Assembly (NCBI GenBank): GCA_965657085.1
Contig: CBFHND010000004.1
Coordinates: 124,001 to 188,000 of the forward strand
Source of the DNA: CBFHND01 sp965657085
Lineage (GTDB): Bacteria; Pseudomonadota; Alphaproteobacteria; Rhodobacterales; Rhodobacteraceae
DNA length: 64,000 bases
Direction of reading: 5' to 3'
Shown: one piece after another, positions 34,215-43,369 of the stretch
Position numbering within the stretch: the first letter of the stretch is position 1
Layout: each line of letters opens with the position of its first letter
Program-made: the position numbers and the translations under genes
The notes under the pieces: generated by a model
Databases searched by the model: none
What the model was told of the DNA's origin: nothing
The model's input: the letters and a program-made list of their open reading frames with translations, nothing else

Positions 34215-37200
34215 TTAGCCCAGTTCCGACAGCCGCGCGAGCGCGTCTTTCAGCTTGGCCTCTTCCGCCTCGCGCAGCGCGAGGTTCTCGCGGGTCTCGG
34301 CCACCACCTCTTCGGGCGCGCTTTCCGCGAACTTGGGGTTGTTGAGACGTCCGCGCAGGCCCCCCAATTCCTTGGCGAGCTTGCCCAGGGTTTTCTCCAA
34401 CCGCGCCTTTTCCTCGGCCACGTCGATCACCCCTTCGAGGGGCAGGCCGTAAGCCCCGCCCGCCACAGACAGCGACGCCGTGCCTTTGGGGAAGCTCGCG
34501 ACCTCGGTCAGGCTTTCAAGCCGCGCGATGCGTTCGATCATCGCCTGGTTGGCCGCATAGGCCGCGCGCGCCTGATCGGTCATGCCGACCACGACCATGG
34601 GCACATAGGCCCCCGCAGGCACGTGCATCTGCGCGCGGGCAGAGCGCGCGGCGTCAATCAGGTCGATGACCCAGTTCACCTCGCCATCCGCGTCCGCATC
34701 CACCAGATCGGTGTCATAGGTGGGCCAATCGGCGTGTACCAGCATATTGTCGCGGGGCGTGAGGTTGCCCCAAAGCTCTTCGGTGATGAAGGGCATGATG
34801 GGATGCAGCAGGATCAGGCATTGATCGAGCGTCCACGCCAGCGTGGCGCGGGTTTCGGCCTGCAACGCGGCATCATCGCCTTGGAACACGGGCTTGGTCA
34901 GTTCCAGATACCAGTCGCAGACCTTGCCCCAGACAAAGCCATATAGCGCCGCTGCCGCATCGTTGAAGCGGTAGGCGGCGAGTGCGGCGTCAACCTCGGC
35001 CAGCACCTTGGCGGTCTCGCCGATGATCCACTTGTTCAGCGCGGCGGTGGCGGTTGGCACGTCACCGGGTGTGCCGCCGGCGTAGGCCGCGTTGCGTTCA
35101 GCAAAGCGGCAGGCGTTCCACAGCTTGGTGCCAAAGTTGCGGTAACCCGCGATGCGCTGGGTGTCGAGTTTGAGCGTGCCGCCGAGCGACGCCATCGCGG
35201 CCGACGCAAAGCGCAGCGCGTCGGCGCCGTATTCGTCGATCAGGTCCAGCGGGTCGATCACGTTGCCCACGGATTTCGACATCTTCTTGCCCTTGGCGTC
35301 GCGGACAAGGCCGTGCAGGTAGACGTTCTTGAACGGCACTTCGTCCATGACGGCCAGTTGCATCATCATCATGCGCGCGACCCAAAAGAACAGGATGTCC
35401 TGCCCGGTGATGAGGTCGGAGGTGGGGAAATAACGTTTGAGCGCATCCGTGTCCTCGGGCCAGCCCAGCGTGCCGATGGGCCAGAGGCCGGAGGAGAACC
35501 ACGTGTCGAGCACGTCGGGGTCGCGCCACACGGGATACACCAGATTGGTCGGGTTCTGGTCGATTGCATAGTCGGCAAGGCTTTTGGCAAGTACGGTTTC
35601 CGCTTCGTCCTTGTCCGCGACTTCGATCACCTGCGCCGCGTTGACAGGCGTCGGCAGGCGCCGGAGCACATCATCGAACTGGGCGGTCACGTCGTCGAAC
35701 CGTGCGGCCGCATGATGGTGATGCGCCCCGTCGCGCAGCACTTGCGACGCCAGAAGACGCCCCAGTTCAACCATGTCCAAAGCGCCGTCGCCCTCGTCAT
35801 CCTTGAACCCATGCGACGCAAGGTCAAAGCCATACCAAACCGGGATCTGGTGCCCCCACCACAGCTGGCGCGAGATGCACCATGGCTCGATGTTTTCGAG
35901 CCAGTGGAAATAGACCTTTTCACCGCTTTCGGGAACGATTGTCACATCACCATTGCGCACAGCATCCAGCGCCGGACCAACGATCTTGTCGGTGTCCACG
36001 AACCATTGGTCGGTCAGCAGGGGTTCGATGACTACTTTTGAGCGGTCGCCAAAGGGCTGCATGATCGGCTTGTTCTCGACCATCGGGCGGGTGTCTGTCA
36101 CCTCGTTGCCGTCGTCATCCGTGGTGGTGAAGCTCTCCATCACGGCCAGACCTTCGGCGGTGATGTCGGCCACCACGGCCTTGCGGGCCTCGAACCGGTC
36201 AAGGCCGCGGTATTCTTCGGGCACGAGGTTCATCGCGGCGATCATCACCTCGTCGAACTCCTGCGCGCCATTGGCGATGGCTTGGGCTACGGCGGCCTCT
36301 TCGACATAGGGTTTGCCGTCCGCGCGCATGGCCGCGCGGGTGTCCATCAGGTTGTACATCGGGATGCCGCCGCGCTTTGCGACCTGATAGTCGTTGAAGT
36401 CATGGGCGCCCGTGATCTTCACCGCACCCGAGCCGAATTCGGGGTCGGGGTATTCGTCGGTCATGATCGGGATCAGGCGGCGATGCTCTTTTGGTCCTAC
36501 GGGGATTTCACAGAGTTTTCCGACAATTGGCGCGTAACGCTCATCGGATGGGTGAACAGCAACCGCGCCGTCGCCCAGCATCGTTTCGGGACGTGTCGTG
36601 GCAATCGCGATATAGTCGCGTTCCTCGGTCAGGGTCACGTTCCCGTCCGCGTCCTTCTCGACGTAAGTGTAGGTCTCGCCGCCCGCCAGCGGGTACTTGA
36701 AGTGCCACATGTGGCCGGGCGTTTCGATGTTCTCGACCTCCAGATCGGAAATCGCCGTCTCAAAGTGCGGGTCCCAGTTGACCAGCCGCTTGCCGCGATA
36801 GATCAGGCCCTTGTTGTACATCTCGACAAAGACCTTGATGACCGCATCGTGGAAATTGCCCTCTTCACCATCGGGCGCATTGGGGGCGCCGGACATGGTG
36901 AACGCCTCGCGCGACCAGTCGCAGGAGGCCCCCAGACGCTTGAGCTGATTGATGATCGTGCCGCCGCTTTCGGCCTTCCACTCCCACACTTTCTCAAGGA
37001 ATGCGTCGCGCCCCATCTCGGTGCGGCTGGGCTGTTGGGTTTCGGCAAGGCGGCGTTCCACCACCATCTGCGTGGCGATGCCCGCGTGGTCCGTGCCCGG
37101 CTGCCACAGCGTGTCAAAGCCGCGCATCCGGTGCCACCGCACCATGATGTCCTGCAACGTGTTGTTGAAGGCATGGCCCATGTGCAGCACGCCCGTGACG

Positions 37201-37340
37201 TTGGGCGGGGGGATCATCACGCAATAGCTGGAGGCACCCGGTTTCGCATTGGCCCCGGCGACGAAGCACCCGGCCTTTTCCCATGCCGCGTAAAGGCGGC
37301 TTTCGGTCATAGCGGGGTCGAATTTGTCTGTCAGAGCCAT
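34215..37340 (-). CDS. valS: Valyl-tRNA synthetase
   Basis: 1041-residue class I synthetase that charges tRNA-Val. The HIGH motif is PPNVTGVLHMGHAFNN near residue 48, KMSKS is in GKKMSKSVGNVIDP near residue 690, and the editing domain and C-terminal coiled coil (EEKARLEKTLGKLAKELGGL) are present. It is about 90 residues longer than the E. coli enzyme. The extra length lies between GHQIPVWYGFDL and PDVLDTWFSSGLWP and includes HHHHAAARFDDV. It lies upstream of the YciI-HD-PhyH genes on the same strand but is separated from them by about 150 bases. Confidence 0.97.
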   Translation of the reverse strand: MALTDKFDPAMTESRLYAAWEKAGCFVAGANAKPGASSYCVMIPPPNVTGVLHMGHAFNNTLQDIMVRWHRMRGFDTLWQPGTDHAGIATQMVVERRLAETQQPSRTEMGRDAFLEKVWEWKAESGGTIINQLKRLGASCDWSREAFTMSGAPNAPDGEEGNFHDAVIKVFVEMYNKGLIYRGKRLVNWDPHFETAISDLEVENIETPGHMWHFKYPLAGGETYTYVEKDADGNVTLTEERDYIAIATTRPETMLGDGAVAVHPSDERYAPIVGKLCEIPVGPKEHRRLIPIMTDEYPDPEFGSGAVKITGAHDFNDYQVAKRGGIPMYNLMDTRAAMRADGKPYVEEAAVAQAIANGAQEFDEVMIAAMNLVPEEYRGLDRFEARKAVVADITAEGLAVMESFTTTDDDGNEVTDTRPMVENKPIMQPFGDRSKVVIEPLLTDQWFVDTDKIVGPALDAVRNGDVTIVPESGEKVYFHWLENIEPWCISRQLWWGHQIPVWYGFDLASHGFKDDEGDGALDMVELGRLLASQVLRDGAHHHHAAARFDDVTAQFDDVLRRLPTPVNAAQVIEVADKDEAETVLAKSLADYAIDQNPTNLVYPVWRDPDVLDTWFSSGLWPIGTLGWPEDTDALKRYFPTSDLITGQDILFFWVARMMMMQLAVMDEVPFKNVYLHGLVRDAKGKKMSKSVGNVIDPLDLIDEYGADALRFASAAMASLGGTLKLDTQRIAGYRNFGTKLWNACRFAERNAAYAGGTPGDVPTATAALNKWIIGETAKVLAEVDAALAAYRFNDAAAALYGFVWGKVCDWYLELTKPVFQGDDAALQAETRATLAWTLDQCLILLHPIMPFITEELWGNLTPRDNMLVHADWPTYDTDLVDADADGEVNWVIDLIDAARSARAQMHVPAGAYVPMVVVGMTDQARAAYAANQAMIERIARLESLTEVASFPKGTASLSVAGGAYGLPLEGVIDVAEEKARLEKTLGKLAKELGGLRGRLNNPKFAESAPEEVVAETRENLALREAEEAKLKDALARLSELG

Positions 37341-37486
37341 AACGGGCGTCCCTTGTTGATTGGGCTGGTGCGTGGAGCGTCAGATAGCGGGATGCGGGGC
37401 AAAGGAAAAGGGGGTGTCGCCGCCGCGATTGCGATGGCCGTTGCCTGTTGGCATGGGTGTGCCGTGTCAGGGGCGTTTGTCACCTC

Positions 37487-37786
37487 TTACAAAGGCAATC
37501 CGTCCTCGAACACTTTGCGCCATTCCAGCACCTGAAAGTGCAGCCGCAAGCCTGTGGGCCAGAACGGATCGCTGTGGATCAGATCGACAACCTGTGAATG
37601 GGAGGCGGCGGTCACGATCCACATGCCGCCGTAGCGGCTTTGATCGTGGTGAAAAAGAGTGCCCGCGTCCCTGATCCGTGCCGCGTTCTGTTCCAGAAAT
37701 GCGAGATGGGCGGGAAACACTTCGGTGCGGATGGCCGGATCGGCGTCCGGGTTTTCCTCGAACAGGACAACAAACATGTCTGCCAT
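37487..37786 (-). CDS. YciI-like small protein, last gene of the PhyH-HD operon
   Basis: 99 residues of the YCII family, a ferredoxin-like alpha/beta fold. The family's conserved aspartate and histidine may be in FPAHLAFLEQNAARIRDAG and HSDPFWPTG. YciI-like proteins are thought to act as small decarboxylase, muconolactone-isomerase-like or binding proteins; no reaction is certain. It follows the HD protein by 22 bases on the same strand, so it is most likely in the same transcript as the HD and PhyH genes. That position is the only clue to its job. Confidence 0.8.
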   Translation of the reverse strand: MADMFVVLFEENPDADPAIRTEVFPAHLAFLEQNAARIRDAGTLFHHDQSRYGGMWIVTAASHSQVVDLIHSDPFWPTGLRLHFQVLEWRKVFEDGLPL

Positions 37787-37808
37787 CTGAAGCTCCTTGC
37801 GCGCGGGT

Positions 37809-38417
37809 TCAGACCCGCGGAGTGCCCACCAACGGTTCGCGTTGTCCTTCGCGGATCACGTCCGGGTCATAGGGTTTTCGGGCAAAGACCTCGTGCACCA
37901 TGGGGGCGAAGAATTCGATCGGCAGGGTGTCATAGTCGGGATCAAAGCTGCTTTGATCCCAGCGTTCGCAGAACTGCGCGCAGTCGTCGAAATAGGGGTG
38001 GCCCGCGAACCGGTCGCGTTTGTGCGGGTTGGCGCCCACGTGATGCCCGTAATAGATCATCTGGAAATCGCCATGGGTGTGGACGCACCACGTGCATTGT
38101 TCGCGCACGAAGGGCCGCAGGATGGTCGCGGCGTATTCATCGTGGTTATAGGGCGCATAAATGTCACCGATGTCATGCAAAAGCGCCGAAACAACCCAGT
38201 CGGTGTCTGCCCCGTCCCGCCATGCGCGGGTGGCCGATTGCAGTGAATGGCCCAGCCGCGTGATCTGATAGCCCGACAGCCCCTCGTCAAGCTCCACCAG
38301 CGCCTTGAGCAGCCGGTTGGCGGTGCCTTTGGTGTGTTCAACCTCGTGTTCGGTCAGGAATTCATAGTCTTCCTGTGTGCCGTCCTTCATCTGGGTGAAT
38401 TTGACCTGATCCATCAT
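37809..38417 (-). CDS. HD-domain protein, PhnZ/TmpB-like diiron oxygenase candidate
   Basis: 202 residues. Metal ligands of an HD-domain oxygenase are in place: His57 in LGHSLQSA, His81-Asp82 in LLHDIGD, His92 in NHDEYA and His113/His115 in VHTHGD, with a late aspartate near 154-162. In PhnZ-type enzymes this set holds a mixed-valent diiron centre that cleaves the C-P bond of an alpha-hydroxyphosphonate with O2. PhnZ's substrate-gating Tyr and Glu just before the first histidine are not conserved: the segment reads EGLSGYQITRLGH. The substrate may differ. Two adjacent ATGs (38417 and 38414) overlap the stop of the PhyH gene, so the pair is coupled. Confidence 0.7.
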   Translation of the reverse strand: MMDQVKFTQMKDGTQEDYEFLTEHEVEHTKGTANRLLKALVELDEGLSGYQITRLGHSLQSATRAWRDGADTDWVVSALLHDIGDIYAPYNHDEYAATILRPFVREQCTWCVHTHGDFQMIYYGHHVGANPHKRDRFAGHPYFDDCAQFCERWDQSSFDPDYDTLPIEFFAPMVHEVFARKPYDPDVIREGQREPLVGTPRV

Positions 38418-39292
38418 GCATACATCTCGTTCTTGCCTTTGGCGCCTTTCATCATGACCTGCGATTGGGCCGCGCGCACCTCATCATAAAGCGCGAGCGC
38501 TGCGGGATCAAAGTCTGCCTTTGGCGCTGGCACGTGAATGAAGTTGCCGTGGGTGTCCTGCCCGCGCACCAGCATGGCGTAATCCTTGTCGCCCACCTGT
38601 TGCGCCACATCGGGGCGCATGTAGCGGATGACACAGGCAATGCGGCGATCCTCAGACGTATTCGGCCCCGATCCGTGGATGGTCAGCCCGTGATGCAGGC
38701 TGATCTGTCCGGGTTGCAGTTCGATCGCCGTCTTGTCGGCGTCGGACACGTCCACGCGCACCTCCTGACCCCGGCTGAGCAGGTTGTTGGCGTCAAAGGT
38801 GTCCTCGTGGGGCAGAATCGCGTTCTTGTGGCTGCCCGCAACGAAATCCATGCAGCCCGATGCGCGGGTGGCGGGGGACAGCGGCACCCAGACGGTGACC
38901 AGCCCGTCAATCGCCCCCAGCCCCCAATAGGTCAGGTCCTGATGCATGGAGACCACGTGGGTCGTGCGCGGTTCCTTGATGAAGAATTCGCCGGAAAACA
39001 CCATGATATCGGGGCCAAGCACACCTTCGACCACGTCCAGAATGCGCGGGTCGCGGGCAATTTTGCTGACCATGGGCATAACGAGGTGGGCGTTGATGCG
39101 TTTGTAGGTGTTCAACGGCAAAGGCAGGCCATTGTCGCGCCATGTGTCCTCGATGGCCTCGAATTCGGTACGGTAGGTTGCTGCCGCGGCCCCGGTCAGC
39201 GCGTCGACGGGGAACAGGAAACCATCATCCCAATACTGCTGTTTCTGTGGGGCGGTCAGGCGACCGTTATCCAATACATGTGCGGTTTTCAT
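38414..39292 (-). CDS. Phytanoyl-CoA dioxygenase-family 2OG/Fe(II) oxygenase
   Basis: 292-residue PhyH-type oxygenase. The iron facial triad is His117-x-Asp119 in MHQDLTYWG and His206 in TIHGSGPN, with the 2-oxoglutarate arginine in EDRRIACVIRY. PhnY, which hydroxylates 2-aminoethylphosphonate before PhnZ acts, belongs to this family, and the next gene is a PhnZ-like HD protein. I infer a two-step oxidative pathway for a phosphonate or similar small molecule. Start ATG 39292 (MKTAHVLDNG) heads the operon and is divergent from the CoxL gene. PhyH enzymes with other partners act on many substrates, so the reaction is unproven. Confidence 0.8.
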   Translation of the reverse strand: MKTAHVLDNGRLTAPQKQQYWDDGFLFPVDALTGAAAATYRTEFEAIEDTWRDNGLPLPLNTYKRINAHLVMPMVSKIARDPRILDVVEGVLGPDIMVFSGEFFIKEPRTTHVVSMHQDLTYWGLGAIDGLVTVWVPLSPATRASGCMDFVAGSHKNAILPHEDTFDANNLLSRGQEVRVDVSDADKTAIELQPGQISLHHGLTIHGSGPNTSEDRRIACVIRYMRPDVAQQVGDKDYAMLVRGQDTHGNFIHVPAPKADFDPAALALYDEVRAAQSQVMMKGAKGKNEMYA

Positions 39293-39463
39293 CGTTCCGG
39301 CGCCGTTTTTCGCAATGGCAATTGCAAGCACCTTACGGCCCGCCCCGCCGTTTTCAATACAAAGCTGTGCCAACCGCAGCCTGCGTCAGTTCAATGGCTG
39401 GACAACCACGCCGCGCCCGCTAATGTCCGCCCCATGCACTGACATTTGTCAAAGGGGATCCGC

Positions 39464-41761
39464 ATGGACAAGTTCGGCAAGAGCCAATCGGTCAAACGTG
39501 TTGAAGATGTTCGGTTTTTGACCGGCGAAGGGCGCTATGTTGATGACATCGCGCCCAGGGACGCGTTGCATGGATTTGTCTTTCGTTCGCCTGTGGCCCA
39601 TGCGCGGATCACGCAACTGGATGTGGATGATGCCCGCGCGGCCGAAGGCGTGCAATTGCTCCTGACCCATGACGATCTGGAAGCCGCAGGCGTGAACACA
39701 TCCATGCGCGGTGCGGTGGTGGACAATCGCGATGGCACCAAGGGGGCCGCCCCCACGCGCCCGCTTCTGGCTTCGGGCAAGTTGAATTACGTAGGCGAAC
39801 CCGTAGCGATGATCTTTGCCGACACGCTGGCGCAGGCGCGTGATGCGGCCGAACTGATCATGCTCGATTACGACGACCTGCCCGCCAAGATGGACCTTGC
39901 GCCGGGCGGCGAAACCATTCACGAGGCCGCCCCCGACAACATGGCCTTTGACTGGGGCATGGGCGACGAAGCCGCGACCGAAACGGCATTCAAGGCGGCG
40001 GCGCGCACGGTTTCCCTGGAGGTTGGCGACAACCGGGTCATCGTCAATGCGATGGAGCCGCGCGGCTGTTATGCCGAGATGGAAGGCGACAAGCTGCACG
40101 TGGCGATCAACGGGCAGGGCGTTTGGGTGCCCAAGGACCAGTTGATGGAAGCGCTGCACCTTGAGGAAAGCCAGATACGTGTGACCAACCCGGACGTGGG
40201 CGGCGGCTTTGGCATGAAGGCGATGGGATATCCCGAGAACTTTGTCGTGGCGCACGCGGCGCGCACGCTGGGCCGCCCGTGCCGCTGGATGTCCGAACGC
40301 ACCGAAGCCATGCTGAGCGACAATGGCGGGCGCGATCTGACATCGCTGGCCGAACTTGCCTTTGACGAGAACAACAAGATCACTGCCTACCGGGTGCGCA
40401 CGCGGTGCAACCTTGGCGCCTACAACAGCCAGTTTGGCCAGCCCATTCAGACCACGCTATTCAGCCGGGTGTTGATGGGCGTTTATGACGTGCAGACCAC
40501 GTGGTTGCAGGTCGAAGGGTATTATACCAACACGGTTCAGGTGGATGCCTACCGGGGCGCGGGCCGCCCCGAGGCGATCTATGTGCTTGAGCGTGTGATG
40601 GACCGCGCCGCGCGCGAGCTGGGTGTGGACCCGTGGGATCTGCGGCGCGCCAACTTCATCAAGCCTGCGCAATTCCCCTACAAGGCCGCAACCGGTGAAA
40701 CCTATGACGTGGGCGACTTCGACAAGGTGCTGAGCCGCGCCGCCGCAGAGGCCGACGCGAGCGGTTTTGACGCGCGCAAGGCGGCGGATGCGGAACGCGG
40801 CCTGCTGCGGGGGCAAGGCCTGTGTTACTATATCGAAAGCATTCTGGGCGATCCTTCGGAAGGGGCCAAGGTCACCTTCAACGAGGATGGAACCGTGTCG
40901 ATCTACGTGGGCACTCAAAGCAACGGGCAGGGCCATGAAACCGTCTATGCCAAGTTCCTGTCGGACCAGACGGGTATTCCAGCCGATATGATCCACGTCA
41001 TTCAGGGCGACAGCGACCTGATTGCCAAGGGCGGCGGCACGGGCGGGTCCCGGTCCGTCACCACGCAGAACAACGCGACACTGGCCACGGTCGACGTGAT
41101 GATGACCGCTTTCAAAGAGTTCCTTGCGGGCGAAATGGGCGTGCCCGCGGAGGAAATCACCTTTGACGACGAGCGGTTCCGCGCTGACGGTTCGAACCTG
41201 ACACCAACAGTGATGGAAGTGGCCGCTCTGGCCCGCGAGGTCGAACGCGGCGATCTTCTGGTGCACGAATCCCGTGCCACGCTGCCAGCGCGCAGCTTTC
41301 CCAACGGAGCTCACGTTGCAGAGGTGTTGATCGACCCGGACACCGGTGTCGTGACCGTTGACCGCTATACCGTGGTGGATGATTTCGGCAATCTTATCAA
41401 CCCGATGCTGGCCGAGGGCCAGGTTCATGGCGGGGTGGTTCAGGGCATTGGGCAGGCGATCACGGAACACGTGGTCTTCGACGAGGACGGCCAACTGCTC
41501 ACGGCAACGTTCATGGATTATGCCTTGCCCCGCGCGGACGACGTTCCCAATATTGGGTTTACTTCGGAACCCGTGCCATCCACCGCCAACATCATGGGCA
41601 TGAAAGGCTGTGGCGAGGCAGGCACCGTGGGTGCGCTGGCGGCCGTGGCCAATGCGGTGCAGGATGCGCTGTGGGATCGGGGCGTGCGACAGGCGGACAT
41701 GCCGTTCACGCCGATGAAAGTTTGGGATTTGCTCAGGGATGACCGCATCGCGGCTGAATAA
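39464..41761 (+). CDS. Form II CoxL-like molybdenum hydroxylase large subunit
   Basis: 765-residue xanthine-oxidase-family subunit that would bind the molybdenum cofactor. The active-site loop reads AYRGAGR near residues 362-368, the form II pattern; form I carbon monoxide dehydrogenases have AYRCSFR. The catalytic glutamate is Glu718 in GCGEAGTVGA. Form II enzymes are mostly aldehyde or aromatic hydroxylases rather than CO dehydrogenases. No small (2Fe-2S) or medium (FAD) subunit gene is present on either side in the window, which is unusual. AAAGGGGA precedes the ATG. The next gene overlaps its end by 23 bases. Confidence 0.88.
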   Translation: MDKFGKSQSVKRVEDVRFLTGEGRYVDDIAPRDALHGFVFRSPVAHARITQLDVDDARAAEGVQLLLTHDDLEAAGVNTSMRGAVVDNRDGTKGAAPTRPLLASGKLNYVGEPVAMIFADTLAQARDAAELIMLDYDDLPAKMDLAPGGETIHEAAPDNMAFDWGMGDEAATETAFKAAARTVSLEVGDNRVIVNAMEPRGCYAEMEGDKLHVAINGQGVWVPKDQLMEALHLEESQIRVTNPDVGGGFGMKAMGYPENFVVAHAARTLGRPCRWMSERTEAMLSDNGGRDLTSLAELAFDENNKITAYRVRTRCNLGAYNSQFGQPIQTTLFSRVLMGVYDVQTTWLQVEGYYTNTVQVDAYRGAGRPEAIYVLERVMDRAARELGVDPWDLRRANFIKPAQFPYKAATGETYDVGDFDKVLSRAAAEADASGFDARKAADAERGLLRGQGLCYYIESILGDPSEGAKVTFNEDGTVSIYVGTQSNGQGHETVYAKFLSDQTGIPADMIHVIQGDSDLIAKGGGTGGSRSVTTQNNATLATVDVMMTAFKEFLAGEMGVPAEEITFDDERFRADGSNLTPTVMEVAALAREVERGDLLVHESRATLPARSFPNGAHVAEVLIDPDTGVVTVDRYTVVDDFGNLINPMLAEGQVHGGVVQGIGQAITEHVVFDEDGQLLTATFMDYALPRADDVPNIGFTSEPVPSTANIMGMKGCGEAGTVGALAAVANAVQDALWDRGVRQADMPFTPMKVWDLLRDDRIAAE

Positions 41762-42824
41762 CAGGATTGCACGATGGTTGCGCGACCGGTTTGGCCGGGG
41801 CGCACCCGTTGTCGCCCCTGTGGTGCGGGGGCATACCACCCATGTGATCATCCTTGACGGTACCATGTCGTCGCTGTCGCCGGGATGCGAGACCAACGCG
41901 GGCCTGACCTACAAGCTGCTGAGCGAGTCGCGCAGCGACGTGTCAGTCTACTATGAACCCGGCCTGCAATGGTCGCACTGGCGCCGCGCCGGAGACGTGA
42001 TCATGGGGCGCGGCATAAACCGCCAGATCCGCAGGGCCTATGGCTACCTTGCCTCGCGCTATAAACCCGGAGACCGGGTGTTCCTGATGGGCTATTCGCG
42101 CGGGGCCTATGCGGTGCGGTCTCTGGCGGGGATCATCGATCTTGTGGGCCTGCTGCGCGCCGATCATGCGACCGAACGCAACATCCGCGACATCTATCGC
42201 CACTATGAATGCACGCCCGACAGCGAGGCCGCGCGCATCTTTGCCAAGGCCCATTGCCATGATGACGTCCCGATCGAGATGATCGGCGTCTGGGACACGG
42301 TGAAATCGCTGGGCATCAATGCGCCGATCCTTTGGCGCATCAGCGCCCCGCGCCATGCTTTTCACAACCACCACCTCGGTGCGTCCGTGAAACACGGCTA
42401 TCACGCGCTGGCCCGCAACGAGACGCGCGTGGCTTATGGCCCGGTGATGTGGGACAGCCATGGCGATTGGAAAGGCCATCTGGAACAGATGTGGTTTCGC
42501 GGCACCCACGGGGATGTCGGCGGACAGCTGGGCGGGTTCGAGGATGCACGCCCCCTGTCCAACATCCCGCTGGTGTGGATGCTGGACAAAGCAAAGGGCT
42601 GCGGCCTGCCGTTGCCAGACGGCTGGCATGACCGTTTTGTGCAGGACGCGCTGGCGCCCTCGATGGGGACATGGCGCGGCTACGGCGGTCTGTTCATCAC
42701 AAGGCGGGCGCGCAGGGTCGGGCTTGATCCATCGGAACGGGTGCACCCATCCGTGTCCGAAGCCGCGCGCAGCCCGACCCCAAGTTGGTGGCGCGCGGCA
42801 TGGCCCGGCACGCGGGCGTCCTGA
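41739..42824 (+). CDS. DUF2235 alpha/beta-hydrolase-like protein
   Basis: 361 residues of the DUF2235 family, related to the Tle1 phospholipase effectors. The nucleophile elbow is GYSRGAYA at residues 118-125 with Ser120. VIILDGTMSSL at the start is the family's first strand, and IEMIGVWDTVKSLG and WFRGTHGDVGG carry the later catalytic acid and histidine candidates. No signal peptide or type VI secretion genes are nearby, so a cytoplasmic hydrolase is more likely than a secreted effector. It overlaps the CoxL gene by 23 bases and so is probably translated with it. Confidence 0.8.
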   Translation: MTASRLNNRIARWLRDRFGRGAPVVAPVVRGHTTHVIILDGTMSSLSPGCETNAGLTYKLLSESRSDVSVYYEPGLQWSHWRRAGDVIMGRGINRQIRRAYGYLASRYKPGDRVFLMGYSRGAYAVRSLAGIIDLVGLLRADHATERNIRDIYRHYECTPDSEAARIFAKAHCHDDVPIEMIGVWDTVKSLGINAPILWRISAPRHAFHNHHLGASVKHGYHALARNETRVAYGPVMWDSHGDWKGHLEQMWFRGTHGDVGGQLGGFEDARPLSNIPLVWMLDKAKGCGLPLPDGWHDRFVQDALAPSMGTWRGYGGLFITRRARRVGLDPSERVHPSVSEAARSPTPSWWRAAWPGTRAS

Positions 42825-42827
42825 AGG

Positions 42828-43310
42828 TCAGGGGGCTGTCATGATGATGCAGGTGGTTGATCCCGTGGCATAAAGCTTCCCATCCTCGACCCCGCGAATT
42901 TCGCCTTTGGACACGCCCGTGGACCGGCCGACGTGATCAATGGTGCCGATGCAATCGACCATCATGCCCAAGGGAATGGGGCGGGTGATATTCACCTTGT
43001 ATTCAAGGGTTGTATAAAGCGATCCGGCGGGGACGCGCGTCTGCACCGCACAGGCCATCGCGCTGTCCAGAAGCGTGCCGTACCAGCCGCCGTGCACCGT
43101 GCCCAACGGGTTCGTCACGCTGAAATCAGGCGTGCCGCGAAACACCACGCGGCCCTCGTCAACTTCATGCACACCGTAACCCATGGTAAAGCCGATGGGC
43201 GGGCCGGGCAGGTCGCCGTTCAGGATGCCGCGCATGAAGTCCAGCCCGGACATGGATTTCAACTCGTCAAGGCTCAGAAGGTCGGCAGGGGTGCGGGCAA
43301 TGCGCGGCAT
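42828..43310 (-). CDS. PaaI-family hotdog-fold thioesterase
   Basis: 160-residue hotdog thioesterase. The hallmark HGG is in GTVHGGWYGTLLDSAM near residue 87, followed by YTTLEYKVNITRPIP. PaaI-type enzymes hydrolyse aryl- or acyl-CoA thioesters. The specific acyl group is not visible. It converges on the DUF2235 gene with three bases between and lies downstream of metF on the same strand. Confidence 0.88.
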   Translation of the reverse strand: MPRIARTPADLLSLDELKSMSGLDFMRGILNGDLPGPPIGFTMGYGVHEVDEGRVVFRGTPDFSVTNPLGTVHGGWYGTLLDSAMACAVQTRVPAGSLYTTLEYKVNITRPIPLGMMVDCIGTIDHVGRSTGVSKGEIRGVEDGKLYATGSTTCIIMTAP

Positions 43311-43369
43311 GAAAGGCTCCGGTCGTGGTCTGGGCAGACGCTAGGATCGGGGCCAATGGATGCCAAGTG

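Noticed and set aside
39464..41761. Carbon monoxide dehydrogenase
   Set aside because: The loop AYRGAGR lacks the form I cysteine (AYRCSFR), and coxS/coxM are absent.
41739..42824. DUF2235 protein as a type VI secretion lipase effector
   Set aside because: No VgrG, PAAR, Hcp or immunity gene is adjacent, and the gene is coupled to a metabolic subunit.
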